From: Nocardia rhizosphaerihabitans
GTDB taxonomy: Bacteria; Actinomycetota; Actinomycetes; Mycobacteriales; Mycobacteriaceae
Reading direction: 5' to 3'
Length of the DNA: 64,000 nucleotides
NCBI RefSeq assembly: GCF_014646295.1
Contig: NZ_BMNE01000012.1
Span: 145,432-209,431 of the forward strand
Both the position numbers and the translations under genes were made by a program. Below are positions 55,236-64,000 of this stretch, one piece after another. Each line of letters opens with the position of its first letter. Position 1 is the first letter of the stretch. The notes beneath the pieces were generated by a model, which saw only the letters and a program-made list of their open reading frames with translations, had not been told where the DNA came from and ran no database searches.

Positions 55236-56525
55236 ATGCCGGCAATCGTCCTCATCGGTGCCCAATGGGGCGACGAGGGTAAGGGCAAAGCTACCGATCT
55301 GCTCGGCGAGCGGCTGCAGTGGGTGGTCCGTTACCAGGGCGGCAACAATGCCGGCCACACGGTGGTGCTCCCCAACGGCGACAAGTTCGCGCTGCATCTG
55401 ATCCCGTCCGGCATCCTCACCCCCGGCGTCAAGAACGTCATCGGCAACGGTGTCGTCGTCGATCCGGGTGTGCTGCTCGACGAGCTCGCCGGACTGGAAG
55501 AGCGCGGAGTCGACACCTCCGGCCTGCTGCTCTCCGCCGACGCGCACCTGATCATGCCGTACCACGTGGCCATCGATAAGGTCGCCGAGCGCTTCCTCGG
55601 CAGCCGCAAGATCGGCACCACCGGCCGCGGCATCGGCCCCTGCTACCAGGACAAGGTCGCCCGCGTCGGCGTCCGCGTCGCCGACGTGCTGGACGAGAAG
55701 ATCCTCACCCAGAAGGTCGAAGCCGCACTGGAATTCAAGAACCAGGTGCTGGTGAAGATCTACAACCGCCGCGCGCTGGACCCGCAGCAGGTGGTGGACG
55801 AGGTGCTCGAGCAGGCCGAGTCGTTCAAGCACCGCATCTCCGACACCCGTCTCGAGCTGAACCTGGCGCTCGAGCGCGGCGACACGATCCTGCTGGAAGG
55901 CTCGCAGGGCACCCTGCTCGACGTCGACCACGGCACCTACCCGTTCGTCACGTCGTCGAACCCGACCTCCGGCGGCGCCGCGGTCGGCTCGGGCATCGGC
56001 CCGAACAAGATCGACACGGTGCTCGGCATCCTCAAGTGCTACACCACCCGCGTCGGTTCCGGCCCGTTCCCGACCGAGCTGTTCGACAACTTCGGTGAGT
56101 TCCTGGCCAAGAACGGCGGCGAGGTGGGCGTCACCACCGGTCGCGCCCGTCGCTGCGGCTGGTTCGATGCCGTCATCAGCCGCTACGCCACCCGCGTCAA
56201 CGGCATCACCGACTACTTCCTCACCAAGCTCGACGTACTGTCGGGTCTGGACACCGTGCCGATCTGCGTCGCCTACGAGATCGACGGCGAGCGGGTCGAG
56301 CAGATGCCGACCACCCAGACCGAGTTCCACCACGCCAAGCCCGTCTACGAGGAGATGCCCGGCTGGTGGGAGGACATCTCGCACGCCCGCACCTTCGAGG
56401 AGCTGCCCGCCAACGCGCAGGCCTACGTGCTGCGGCTCGAAGAGCTGTCGGGCGCGCGGATCTCGTGCATCGGCGTCGGCCCCGGCCGCGACCAGACCAT
56501 CGTCCGCCACGACGTCTTGGGCTGA
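55236..56525 (+). CDS. purA: Adenylosuccinate synthetase
   Basis: 429 residues from ATG 55236 with AGGAG eight bases upstream. GTP-binding GAQWGDEGKGKATDLL at the N-terminus, catalytic and IMP sites GNNAGHTVV, GTTGRGIGP, ARVGVR; switch loops GSQGTLLDVDHGTYPFVTSS. Catalyses IMP + aspartate + GTP to adenylosuccinate. Matches Rv0357c. Confidence 0.97.
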   Translation: MPAIVLIGAQWGDEGKGKATDLLGERLQWVVRYQGGNNAGHTVVLPNGDKFALHLIPSGILTPGVKNVIGNGVVVDPGVLLDELAGLEERGVDTSGLLLSADAHLIMPYHVAIDKVAERFLGSRKIGTTGRGIGPCYQDKVARVGVRVADVLDEKILTQKVEAALEFKNQVLVKIYNRRALDPQQVVDEVLEQAESFKHRISDTRLELNLALERGDTILLEGSQGTLLDVDHGTYPFVTSSNPTSGGAAVGSGIGPNKIDTVLGILKCYTTRVGSGPFPTELFDNFGEFLAKNGGEVGVTTGRARRCGWFDAVISRYATRVNGITDYFLTKLDVLSGLDTVPICVAYEIDGERVEQMPTTQTEFHHAKPVYEEMPGWWEDISHARTFEELPANAQAYVLRLEELSGARISCIGVGPGRDQTIVRHDVLG

Positions 56526-56537
56526 GTTTCCTTCGCG

Positions 56538-56573
56538 AACTGCCCCTTCCCGGTTCGGGGAGGGGCAGTTTTC
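56538..56573 (+). terminator. Terminator after purA
   Basis: AACTGCCCCT (56538-56547) pairs with AGGGGCAGTT (56561-56570), followed by a TTTT run. Twelve bases after the purA stop. A good rho-independent form. Confidence 0.85.
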
Positions 56574-56699
56574 GCTGTTCAGGGCGACACGCGCGAATCA
56601 TGCCGACTCAGCGCGGTCGGTCTCGTCTCCCGACGGGTCCGCGGGTGGCGCCGGACGCGTCCGGGGTACCGTCGAAGCCGTTCCGGACGGAGGTGGCTG

Positions 56700-56993
56700 A
56701 TGGCGATACGTGCAGGTCTGGCCCTGTCGGCGCTGCTCACGCTCGCCGTCCTGCCCGGCTGTAGCTCGCCGGACGAACCGGCCCCGCCGCCCAGCCCGGC
56801 GCCGGTGAGTTCGGTGCTGCCGCCCGCCCAGACGCTCATCCCCTCCCAGCAGCGCAACGAGCGGATCCGCGGGATGCTCTACGCGGCAGGCTGCACCAGC
56901 AATGCCTGCGTGCAGACCTACTTCGCCTGCATGGACGGCTACCTCACCGGCGATCCCTGCCAGTTCTACCGGGACCACCCACCTCCACCCTGA
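56700..56993 (+). CDS. Small lipoprotein with paired cysteines
   Basis: 97 residues from ATG 56700 (GGAGGTGGCTG upstream). Signal peptide and lipobox VLPGC, Pro-rich linker, then a C-terminal region with Cys-spaced motifs (LYAAGCTSNACVQTYFACMD). Function unknown. Confidence 0.7.
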   Translation: MAIRAGLALSALLTLAVLPGCSSPDEPAPPPSPAPVSSVLPPAQTLIPSQQRNERIRGMLYAAGCTSNACVQTYFACMDGYLTGDPCQFYRDHPPPP

Positions 56994-57016
56994 CCGCCTC
57001 TCCGCTTACCGGCGGA

Positions 57017-57835
57017 TCATCGTGTGCGGGTGAGGAATTCGCCGATCGCGGGGGCGAGGATCGAGACCTTCGGGTTGTGGCTGACGCCGGGGAGCTCGGC
57101 GAATTGCGCGTTCGGCAGAACCTCGGCCGCGGCCTTGGCGCCCTTGGTGAGCATCGGCGCGGTGCGGTCGCCCGCGAGGACGAGGACCGGGACGGTGACG
57201 CCACTCCATTCCGCGGCGTCGAGCTTCTTGCCGCGCATATACGGCTTCATCACGGCCCAGTCGTGTGCGGTCGAATTGGCCGTCGCGGCAAGGTCTTTCC
57301 AGAACGGGGTCACCCGCATCGCGGTGACCATCAGCCACGGCATGCCCATCGCCTTGGTCATGTAGTAGCGGACCGTCTTGTTGCGGTCGTCCGCGGCGAT
57401 CATCGGATGCAGCTTGGCTTCCAGATCCTTCGGCGGCACATGGTCTTTCGGGTCGACCACGAACGGCGGCTCGAAGGCGACCACCTCGGTCACGCCGGGC
57501 ACCTCCGCCGCGGCGAGCAGCGCGAGCGCGGCGCCGGACGACCAGCCGAACAGCGCGGCCTTCCCGCCCGCGGCCTCGACCAGCGCGGCGATATCGGCGA
57601 TCTCGTTGGCCACGTCGTACACGCCGGGGGAGTCTGCGCTGTCACCGCGCCCGCGCCGGTCGTAGTTCAGCACCGTCAGGTCGAAGTCGGCGGCCAGCGT
57701 CCGCGCGAGCTCGACCATGGTCGCGAACTCGCGGTAGCTGAACGCGCCGCCGATCAGGATGACCGTCCCCGCCGTACCTTCCCCGACCCGGTCGTAGGCG
57801 ATCGTGGTGCCGTCGGCCGACGTCACAGTCTGCAT
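57017..57835 (-). CDS. Alpha/beta hydrolase
   Basis: 272 residues from ATG 57833-57835 (AGAGGA seven bases upstream); 11 further upstream codons lack support. Nucleophile in FGWSSGAALAL (GxSxG), oxyanion GGAFSYREF, catalytic acid near LAGDRTAPM, and a late His in PGVSHNPKVS. Small soluble hydrolase, substrate unknown. Confidence 0.85.
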   Translation of the reverse strand: MQTVTSADGTTIAYDRVGEGTAGTVILIGGAFSYREFATMVELARTLAADFDLTVLNYDRRGRGDSADSPGVYDVANEIADIAALVEAAGGKAALFGWSSGAALALLAAAEVPGVTEVVAFEPPFVVDPKDHVPPKDLEAKLHPMIAADDRNKTVRYYMTKAMGMPWLMVTAMRVTPFWKDLAATANSTAHDWAVMKPYMRGKKLDAAEWSGVTVPVLVLAGDRTAPMLTKGAKAAAEVLPNAQFAELPGVSHNPKVSILAPAIGEFLTRTR

Positions 57836-58008
57836 TGTGGTTCCTCTCGATACGGGCCGTGTGACCACCGGACTCGACGTTACGCGATCGGGTCCTAGCA
57901 GGTCGGCACGGGTTTACGCCCGGCATCCTCCGCCGGCGCGCCCGGCGAATTCGATCTTGTCGGGTACCGGTGCAGACGGCGTCGGTCGCGCGGATTCATC
58001 GGTCGGAA

Positions 58009-58572
58009 TCAGAACAGCATCGGCTCACCGAAGCCCGGGGTGCGCTCGATCTCCAGCAGCCGCGCCTTGGTGCCGATGCCGCCCGGCGCCGAGAAGCCGT
58101 GCAGCGCGTGATCGGCGGCGAGAACCCGATGACAGGGGATGATCAGCGGAACAGGGTTGCGTCCCAGCGCCTGCCCGACGGCTTGGGCCGACCCCGGTGC
58201 GCCGAGGCGGGTGGCGATGTCGCCGTAACTGAGCGTGTGGCCGGGGTCGATCTCGCGGGTCACCGCGTAGACGGCGCGGTGGAACTCGGGCACACCGCGC
58301 AGGTCGACGTCGATCCAGCGCAACGGGTCGACCGTGCCTTCGAGATGGGCGCGAATTCCCGCGATCGCCGCGGTGATCGCTGGCCCCGGCTCGTCCTCGA
58401 CCACCGGCACGCCGTCGAGTGGTCTGGTGATCCGGGCCAGCGTCTCCTCCTCGCTCGCCTCGGGTAACTGGAACCGCACGACGGTCTCGCCGTGCCAGGC
58501 GATCGCGCACAGGCCGATCGCCGTGTCGAACAATGCCGCGGCAACCGGTTCGGTCCTGGTTCCGGAACTCAT
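58009..58572 (-). CDS. ogt: Methylated-DNA-[protein]-cysteine S-methyltransferase
   Basis: 187 residues from ATG 58570-58572. Active-site motif IIPCHRV with the alkyl-accepting Cys, and GYGDIATRLG-type wing/HTH (YGDIATRLGAPGSAQAVGQA). Repairs O6-alkylguanine by suicide transfer. Ada-type regulatory domains are absent, so plain MGMT. Confidence 0.9.
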   Translation of the reverse strand: MSSGTRTEPVAAALFDTAIGLCAIAWHGETVVRFQLPEASEEETLARITRPLDGVPVVEDEPGPAITAAIAGIRAHLEGTVDPLRWIDVDLRGVPEFHRAVYAVTREIDPGHTLSYGDIATRLGAPGSAQAVGQALGRNPVPLIIPCHRVLAADHALHGFSAPGGIGTKARLLEIERTPGFGEPMLF

Positions 58573-58621
58573 GATCACAGTGTGCGCCGACCCGGTGACA
58601 GATTCCGGTTCGACCCTGCGC

Positions 58622-58888
58622 TCACGCGGCGAGCGGCCCGCGCTGTCCGGATTCAAGAGGTCCAGTTTTCGGCAACTGGACTGGACTGTCTGGGGAGGCC
58701 TGCTCATCCTCGTGCACCCGGAGGGCATCCAGATCGCGGAACTGGCGCTGCTCATCGTAGGTGCCGAAAGCCCGGTCGTGGGGCAGATATTGGAACGGCC
58801 AGAACGGCAATTCCCCTTGTTTCGGCGAGAAGTGATAGACGGCGTACCCGAAGGCGGTGGCGACGGCGAGGGCGAGGAAAGTGGTCAT
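58622..58888 (-). CDS. Small membrane-anchored protein
   Basis: 88 residues from ATG 58886-58888. One N-terminal helix (MTTFLALAVATAFGYAVYHF), then a polar region (WPFQYLPHDRAFGTYDEQRQ). GGAGG lies 11 bases upstream. Divergent from the MocR-type gene. Unknown. Confidence 0.55.
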   Translation of the reverse strand: MTTFLALAVATAFGYAVYHFSPKQGELPFWPFQYLPHDRAFGTYDEQRQFRDLDALRVHEDEQASPDSPVQLPKTGPLESGQRGPLAA

Positions 58889-58949
58889 GTCGTAAGAATC
58901 CTCCGACTGGCCTTGCCTATAAATATCCACTTACGGAATACTGGACTTC

Positions 58950-60452
58950 ATGGTGACAAGAGTGATCGGCGCGTCCGGCCTGGCCCGCGACCTCGGCCGG
59001 TGGCGTGACCCCGAATCCGGCGGCGATTCCCCCGAACGCCGCCCGCACCGCCCCGCCTATCTGGCCCTGGCCGAGGCGATCCGCCTGCTGATCCACGACG
59101 GCCGCGCTCCACTCGGCGTCGCCCTGCCCAGCGAGCGCGATCTGGCCACCACTCTCGGCGTCAGCCGCACCACCATCACCTCGACGTACTCGCTGCTCCG
59201 CGAGCACGGCTACCTGATCAGCCGCCAGGGCTCCCGCAGCACGGTGGCACTGCCGCCTGCCATCCAGCACGACGGCTCCAAGCCGACCCGCGGGATCATG
59301 GCGCTGATGGCCCAGCCCGAACTGCCGACCATCGACATGACCTACGCCGCGATGTCGGCCCCGCCGGAACTGCACGAGGCGTATTCGACCGCACTGCAAG
59401 GCATTCCGCCCTACCTCGGCACGCACGGCATGGACCCGGTCGGCGTGGTCGCCCTGCGCGAGGCACTGGCCCGCCGCTACACCGCCCGCGGCCTGCCCAC
59501 CGAGCCCGAACAGATCCTGGTGACGCTCGGCGCCCAGCACGGCCTCCGGCTGCTGCTCAATGTCCTCACCTCGCCCGCCGCGCGCGTCCTGATCGAACAC
59601 CCCACCTACCCCAACGCCATCGAGGCGATCCGCGATGTCGGCGCCCGCCCCATCCCGGTCCCGCTGCGTCCCGAATTCCCGCACGCAGGTTGGGATCTCG
59701 ACGGTCTGCGCAGCACCGCCAGGCAGACCGCGGCGACGCTGGCCTACCTGGTCCCGGATTTCAACAACCCCACCGGCCTGCTGCTCGACGCCGAGGGCCG
59801 CGCCGAACTGGCCGCCATCGCCCGCGACACCAGGATGACTGTCGTCGTCGACGAGTCGATGAGCGATCTGAACCTGTCCGGTGAGACCATGCCGCCACCG
59901 GTCGCCGCGTTCGCCAAGGGCTCGGAGATCATCACCATCGGTTCGGCGTCGAAGTCGTTCTGGGGTGGTCTGCGGGTCGGCTGGATCCGCACCAATCAGG
60001 CGCTGATCACCAAGCTGCTCGGCATCCGCGCCACCGTCGACCTCGGCACCCCGGTGATGGACCAACTGGCCACCGTCCACCTGCTGGAGAACGCCGACCC
60101 CATCCTCGACCGCCGCCGCGAACAGCTGCGCACCCAGCGCGCCGCCCTGCTCGACGCCGTCGCCGAAGACCTCCCCGGCTGGTACATCGCGCCCGGCGCG
60201 GGCGGCATGTCGGTCTGGGCCCAGCTTCCGAGCCCCGTGTCCACCGCACTGGCTGCCACCGCCCCCAACCATGGCGTATTACTCGCCGCCGGACCACGTT
60301 TCGGCGTCCAGGGCGCCTTCGAACGCTTCCTGCGCCTGCCCTTCACCCACCCCGAACCAGAGCTGCGCCTGGCCGTGAAATCCATCGCGGCGGCCTACGA
60401 AGCCCTCACCCCGCGCGCCGCCGACCCGCTGCAGCCGCTCACCTGCTACTGA
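58950..60452 (+). CDS. MocR-type regulator: GntR HTH fused to PLP aminotransferase fold
   Basis: 500 residues. N-terminal GntR winged helix (LPSERDLATTLGVSRTTITS), linker, then an aminotransferase-like domain with PLP lysine in TIGSASKSFWGGLRVGW, plus PDFNNPTGLLLD and FGVQGAFERFLRLPFTH. MocR proteins control small metabolic operons in response to PLP or amino compounds. Target unknown; the divergent small membrane gene is one option. Confidence 0.88.
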   Translation: MVTRVIGASGLARDLGRWRDPESGGDSPERRPHRPAYLALAEAIRLLIHDGRAPLGVALPSERDLATTLGVSRTTITSTYSLLREHGYLISRQGSRSTVALPPAIQHDGSKPTRGIMALMAQPELPTIDMTYAAMSAPPELHEAYSTALQGIPPYLGTHGMDPVGVVALREALARRYTARGLPTEPEQILVTLGAQHGLRLLLNVLTSPAARVLIEHPTYPNAIEAIRDVGARPIPVPLRPEFPHAGWDLDGLRSTARQTAATLAYLVPDFNNPTGLLLDAEGRAELAAIARDTRMTVVVDESMSDLNLSGETMPPPVAAFAKGSEIITIGSASKSFWGGLRVGWIRTNQALITKLLGIRATVDLGTPVMDQLATVHLLENADPILDRRREQLRTQRAALLDAVAEDLPGWYIAPGAGGMSVWAQLPSPVSTALAATAPNHGVLLAAGPRFGVQGAFERFLRLPFTHPEPELRLAVKSIAAAYEALTPRAADPLQPLTCY

Positions 60453-60810
60453 ATCCGCACGGGTGGGATCCGGCCGACGCCGATGCGGGTCGCACGGTCT
60501 CGTAGCCCGCGCCGAGCATGAACAGCGTCGAGATCAGGACGGCGACCGCGGTGATCGGCACCGCGACGGCGCCGCGCGTCGACCGATACCGGAACAGCAG
60601 CACCAGCAGGCACAGCAGCGAGATGGTGCTGGCCAGCAGCAGTCCGGCCGCGAGACCGTTCAGCGCGCTGACCGCCGCAGGCACCGGGGCCTCGCTGCGG
60701 CAACGGGATTCGATGAGCCGGGTCTTGCGATCGTCGAGCATCCCTTCGGCCACGGTGAAGGCGAGCAGCGCTGCACCGAAGGTGGTCACCGCGATGAACG
60801 CGGCGAGCAC
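60439..60810 (-). CDS. Small membrane protein
   Basis: 123 residues, three to four hydrophobic segments (FIAVTTFGAALLAFTVAEGM, GLAAGLLLASTISLLCLLVL, VAVPITAVAVLISTLFMLGA). Starts GTG 60808-60810 without a good ribosome binding site. Its 3' end overlaps the MocR gene's 3' end by 14 bp (convergent). Unknown. Confidence 0.5.
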   Translation of the reverse strand: MLAAFIAVTTFGAALLAFTVAEGMLDDRKTRLIESRCRSEAPVPAAVSALNGLAAGLLLASTISLLCLLVLLFRYRSTRGAVAVPITAVAVLISTLFMLGAGYETVRPASASAGSHPCGFSSR

Positions 60811-60886
60811 CTTCGGTGGCCGGTGGCCGGTGCGAGTCCGTGATCTGTCGTCGATAGCAAGAGGCTACCAATGACAGGCGGGCAAA

Positions 60887-61984
60887 TCAGTCAACCCAGA
60901 CCGATTCGATCGGTGTCGTTTCCGACGGCGGCGGTGTCGGCACGCCACCGGGAGTGCGGGAGAACCGCGGCGCCGGCGCGTGCTGGACGACGCCCTCGAT
61001 ATCGATCAGGCCGGTGCGGGCGACGATGTGCGGATTCTGCTCGGCCTCGGTGAAGGTCAGCACCGGGGTGGTGCAGGCATCGGTGCCGTCGAAGATCGCG
61101 GCCCACTCGTCGCGGGTCTTGGTCTTGAACTTGTCCGCGAACAGCTTGCGCAGCTGCTCCTGCCCGTTCGGATCGATCTGCATCGGCAGACCCTCCGGGT
61201 CGATCTCCAGCCCGGCCAGCAGCTCGGCGTAGAACTGCGGCTCGATCGCGCCGACGGCCATGTACTTGCCGTCGGAGGTCTCGTAGGTGTCGTAGAAGGC
61301 CATGCCGGTGTCGAGCAGGTTGGTGCCGCGCTCGTCGGACCACAGGCCGACCCCGCGCATGCCCCAGATCATGTGCGAAAGGGCAAGCGCCCCATCGATC
61401 ATCGCGGCGTCGATCACCTGGCCCTTGCCGGAACTCTGCCGCTCGACCAGCGCGGCGAGCACGCCGAACACCAGGAACATCGAGCCGCCACCGAAGTCGC
61501 CGACCATGTTCAGCGGCGGCACCGGGCGCTCGCCCTTGCGGCCGATGGCGTTGAGCACGCCGGTCAGCGAGATGTAGTTGATGTCGTGGCCCGCGCGATC
61601 GGCGAGCGGGCCGTGCTGGCCCCAGCCGGTCATCCGGCCGTAGACCAGGCGCGGGTTGCGGGCCAGCGCGTCGTCGGGGCCCAGGCCCATGCGCTCGGTG
61701 ACGCCGGGACGGAAGCCTTCGAGCAGCACGTCGGCCTTCTCGACCAGGTCGAGGATCTTGGCGACGTCGGCGGGGTCCTTCAGATTCGCTTCGACAATGG
61801 TCCGGCCACGCCACTGCGGGCGCTCCATGAACCCGGGCATCATGCCGGGACGCTGCACGCGGACCACGTCGGCGCCGAGGTCGGCCAGCAGTAGCGCGGC
61901 ATGGGGACCCGGCCCGATGCCGGCCAGCTCGATGACCTTGATCCCCGCGAGGGGTCCCTGCTTGGCGTTGGTGGACTCGCTCAC
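60887..61984 (-). CDS. CaiB/BaiF CoA-transferase family, alpha-methylacyl-CoA racemase-like
   Basis: 365 residues from GTG 61982-61984 (AGAGG upstream). IKVIELAGIGPGPHAALLLA, LGADVVRVQRPG, catalytic Asp region RAGHDINYISLTGVL and GGSMFLVFGVLAALVER are signatures of the Mcr branch. Likely epimerises alpha-methyl-branched acyl-CoA in lipid or sterol side-chain breakdown. Confidence 0.88.
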   Translation of the reverse strand: MSESTNAKQGPLAGIKVIELAGIGPGPHAALLLADLGADVVRVQRPGMMPGFMERPQWRGRTIVEANLKDPADVAKILDLVEKADVLLEGFRPGVTERMGLGPDDALARNPRLVYGRMTGWGQHGPLADRAGHDINYISLTGVLNAIGRKGERPVPPLNMVGDFGGGSMFLVFGVLAALVERQSSGKGQVIDAAMIDGALALSHMIWGMRGVGLWSDERGTNLLDTGMAFYDTYETSDGKYMAVGAIEPQFYAELLAGLEIDPEGLPMQIDPNGQEQLRKLFADKFKTKTRDEWAAIFDGTDACTTPVLTFTEAEQNPHIVARTGLIDIEGVVQHAPAPRFSRTPGGVPTPPPSETTPIESVWVD

Positions 61985-62109
61985 ACCTGACCTCTGTTCA
62001 TCGTCGAACGGTATTGACACTCTGACAATAGCGTCGGGATGGCGGCCGGGGTAGGGCATGGGCGAGAATTCCGGTGGCGCGACTCGGCGCCACAACGGGA
62101 GGACCGGTA

Positions 62110-62592
62110 GTGAGCGTGTGGGGTGAGGTCATCGTAGGCCTCGTCATTCTGGTCGGTCTCGTCGGCGTGATCGTTCCGATCCTGCCCGGCGTCATCCTGA
62201 TCTTCGCCGCGATCGCGGTGTGGGCCTTCATGACCGGCGGCGCCGAGGCCTGGACGGTGCTCGCGATCGCCACGGTCGCGCTCGGTATCTCCGGTGTCGT
62301 GAAATACACCTGGCCGGGCAGGCGGATGCGCGAGGCGGGGGTGTCGAACCGGGCGCTGCTGGTCGGCGCGATCCTGGGCGTCGTCGGGTTCTTCGTCATC
62401 CCGATCGTCGGCCTGTTCATCGGCTTCGTGCTCGGCGTCTACCTGGCCGAGCTGTACCGCTTGAAGACCAACCAGCTGGCCTGGCCCGCGACGGTGCACG
62501 CGCTCAAGGGCGTCGGGCTGTCGATGCTGGTCGAGCTGCTCGGCGCGCTGGTCGCCGCCGGCGTGTGGCTGACCGGCTCGATCCTGGCCTGA
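62110..62592 (+). CDS. DUF456 small membrane protein
   Basis: 160 residues from GTG 62110 (GGGAGG upstream). DUF456 repeats: LVGVIVPILPGVILIFAAI and VGFFVIPIVGLFIGFVLGVY are internal repeats of a Gly/Pro-containing helical hairpin. Function unknown. Confidence 0.85.
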   Translation: MSVWGEVIVGLVILVGLVGVIVPILPGVILIFAAIAVWAFMTGGAEAWTVLAIATVALGISGVVKYTWPGRRMREAGVSNRALLVGAILGVVGFFVIPIVGLFIGFVLGVYLAELYRLKTNQLAWPATVHALKGVGLSMLVELLGALVAAGVWLTGSILA

Positions 62593-62593
62593 G

Positions 62594-63460
62594 TTACTCG
62601 ATGACCGGCAACGGGCGGGTGTGCTCGCCCGCGCCGGGCAGCTGGTTGCGGGGAATCGGCACCGTCGGATTGTCGGTGCGCCGGATCGGCATCGTCGGCA
62701 TCGGGTCGGTCGCCGAGCGCTCGAGGGCGGGCAGCCGGTAGGCCTCGCGCGCGTTGTCCTCGAGCACCGCGTGCAGATCGGCGCCGACGACCTGGCAGAT
62801 CAGGTCGACATCGGCGTCCTCGAACGGCCTGCCCGCGCGGGTGCCGGGCAGGTCGGTGCCGAACATGAGCGCACCGGGATTGACCGTGTGGATGCGGCGC
62901 AGCGTCTCGGCCACGTCCATGTCGACCCGGCCGAAACCGGTCGCCTTCACCCTGGCGCCACGATCGACCAGATCGAGCAGGTAGGGCAGGCCCTCCTGGG
63001 ACATGCCGAGATGGTCGATCGAGAGCGCAGGCAGCTTCGAGATGACCGGCTGCAGCGACGCCAGCATCTGCCCGTCGATGTAGAGCTCCACGTGCCAGCC
63101 GGCCAGCTCGTGCGCGCGCAGCGCCTGCAGGGTCATCTCGGTGATGTCGGCGGCGGCGCGCTTGAGGTTGAACCGCAGGGCACGCACGCCCGCGCGGTCC
63201 AGTTCGATGATCTCGTCATCGGTGGCGTCCAGATCAAGCCGGGTGACCCCGACCCAGCCGTCCCCGAGTTCGGCCAGCGCGGCCTTCAGATACGACTGGT
63301 CGGAACCCTGGAACGACGCGCTGACCACCGCACCACCGCGAACATCGAAGTGCTCCATGCGCTTTCGATAGTCCGCGATGGTGTAGGGGGCAGGCAGGTA
63401 GCCTTCGTTCTCGATCAGCGGGAACCGCGGATCGATGATGTGGACGTGGGCATCGAACAC
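62594..63460 (-). CDS. Amidohydrolase-type TIM-barrel protein
   Basis: 288 residues from GTG 63458-63460 (GAGG at some distance). HxH metal motif in FDAHVHIIDPRFPL, and late LMFGTDLPGTRAGRP Asp. Amidohydrolase/decarboxylase-type (2-pyrone-4,6-dicarboxylate lactonase-like). C-terminal ~35 residues are Pro/Arg-rich and outside the fold. Substrate unknown. Confidence 0.8.
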   Translation of the reverse strand: MFDAHVHIIDPRFPLIENEGYLPAPYTIADYRKRMEHFDVRGGAVVSASFQGSDQSYLKAALAELGDGWVGVTRLDLDATDDEIIELDRAGVRALRFNLKRAAADITEMTLQALRAHELAGWHVELYIDGQMLASLQPVISKLPALSIDHLGMSQEGLPYLLDLVDRGARVKATGFGRVDMDVAETLRRIHTVNPGALMFGTDLPGTRAGRPFEDADVDLICQVVGADLHAVLEDNAREAYRLPALERSATDPMPTMPIRRTDNPTVPIPRNQLPGAGEHTRPLPVIE

Positions 63461-63520
63461 TTGTACAGAATGCCTCGAGTTCGGCGGAATGGAACAGTTC
63501 GGCCCCTCGGGGTCTTCCGG

Positions 63521-64000
63521 TCAGACCTTGTTCGGCTCGGAAGCGCGCAGCATGTCCTCGCGCTCGACGACCTTCACGCGCTCACGACCTTCGGGCTCGC
63601 CCAGGGCGCGCTCGTGCGCGTCGAGGCGATACCAGCCCGCCCACGTGGTGAACGGGATGCCCTTGCCCTCGAGGAACGTGGTGACCGCGTCCAGCTCGGG
63701 CTGCGGCGCCGGGGTGAAGTCCTTGGCGTCGTCGAGCAGGCAGGCGATGGTCTCGTTGGCGTCGCCCTTGGTGTGACCGATGAGGCCGACCGGGCCGCGC
63801 TTGATCCAGCCGGTCACGTAGGTGGCGGGCATGAAACGGGCGTCGCCCTCGGCGGTCTCGTCGGAGATCACGCGACCGGCCTCGTTCGGCACGGTGCCGG
63901 CCTGGTCGTCGAACGGCAGCTGGGTGATGTTCTGCGACAGGTAGCCGACGGCGCGGTAGATCGCCTGCACGTCCCACTGCTTGAACTCGCCGGTGCCCTT
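63521..64000 (-). CDS. Ferredoxin-NADP+ reductase (FprA-type), C-terminal part
   Basis: Only the C-terminal ~159 residues are in the window; the frame is open to the right edge and the start is beyond it. Motifs VIRAVGYL-like (IYRAVGYLSQNITQLPFDDQ), PNEAGRVISDE, YVTGWIKRGPVGLIGHTKGD and FTTWAGWYRLDAHERALGEP match adrenodoxin-reductase-type FprA. Transfers electrons from NADPH to ferredoxins, such as those serving P450s. Confidence 0.85.
   Translation of the reverse strand, partial: KGTGEFKQWDVQAIYRAVGYLSQNITQLPFDDQAGTVPNEAGRVISDETAEGDARFMPATYVTGWIKRGPVGLIGHTKGDANETIACLLDDAKDFTPAPQPELDAVTTFLEGKGIPFTTWAGWYRLDAHERALGEPEGRERVKVVEREDMLRASEPNKV

Noticed and set aside
56598..56978. Minus-strand frame opposite the small lipoprotein
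   Set aside because: The plus-strand gene has a strong ribosome binding site and lipobox; the other frame has no signals.

Overview
The window is about 68-70% GC, densely packed actinobacterial DNA. It carries IniR/IniB/IniA/IniC relatives, an EmbR-type SARP-FHA regulator, a fused HadA/HadB-type dehydratase, type VII secretion accessory genes, a mycothiol-dependent-type enzyme and type II flavohaemoglobins. Together these point to the mycolate-producing order Mycobacteriales, most likely Nocardia. From memory of the M. tuberculosis H37Rv map, most housekeeping genes match Rv0339c-Rv0385. The block from clpB to purA appears inverted relative to the ini and dnaK blocks.

Layout. 1-8.6 kb: cell-envelope stress locus, with iniR (cut by the window edge) and a membrane-anchored Hsp70-like gene divergent from iniB-iniA-iniC. 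8.6-11 kb: a MarR repressor and small companion gene divergent from a DHA2-type MFS exporter, with a palindromic operator between them. 11-15.3 kb: dnaK-grpE-dnaJ-hspR with a HAIR operator, a SigH-like promoter and a strong terminator. 15.4-31 kb: accessory region. It holds two type II flavohaemoglobins and a globin-less reductase paralogue flanking a two-gene EACC1 / caspase-EccC-like ATPase system. Next come a Phd/VapC-type toxin-antitoxin pair, a second MarR-operator-target module (DinB/MDMPI enzyme), and a small ESX-type cassette (DUF3558 lipoprotein, two probable secreted-type proteins, EspG).

31-64 kb: mostly conserved genome. clpB has its own HAIR/SigH control, followed by pyrE, a KAS III-type synthase, a lysoplasmalogenase-like membrane protein, hydrolases, a SpoU-type methyltransferase and a GH76 protein. 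Then come two tandem DedA proteins, fba, the SARP-FHA regulator, the fused dehydratase, a 1026-residue low-complexity membrane protein, DUF3151, a FUSC transporter, a GT2, a site-2 protease and purA. The right end carries a lipoprotein, a hydrolase, an MGMT, a MocR-type regulator, a CoA transferase, DUF456, an amidohydrolase and the 3' end of a ferredoxin-NADP reductase gene.

The most novel element is at 17176-21865. A 123-residue EACC1-like protein overlaps a 1441-residue protein that joins a caspase-like protease with an intact His/Cys dyad to four EccC/FtsK-type ATPase modules. It lacks the membrane anchor of a true EccC. I read it as a candidate immunity or regulated-proteolysis system built from the type VII secretion motor.
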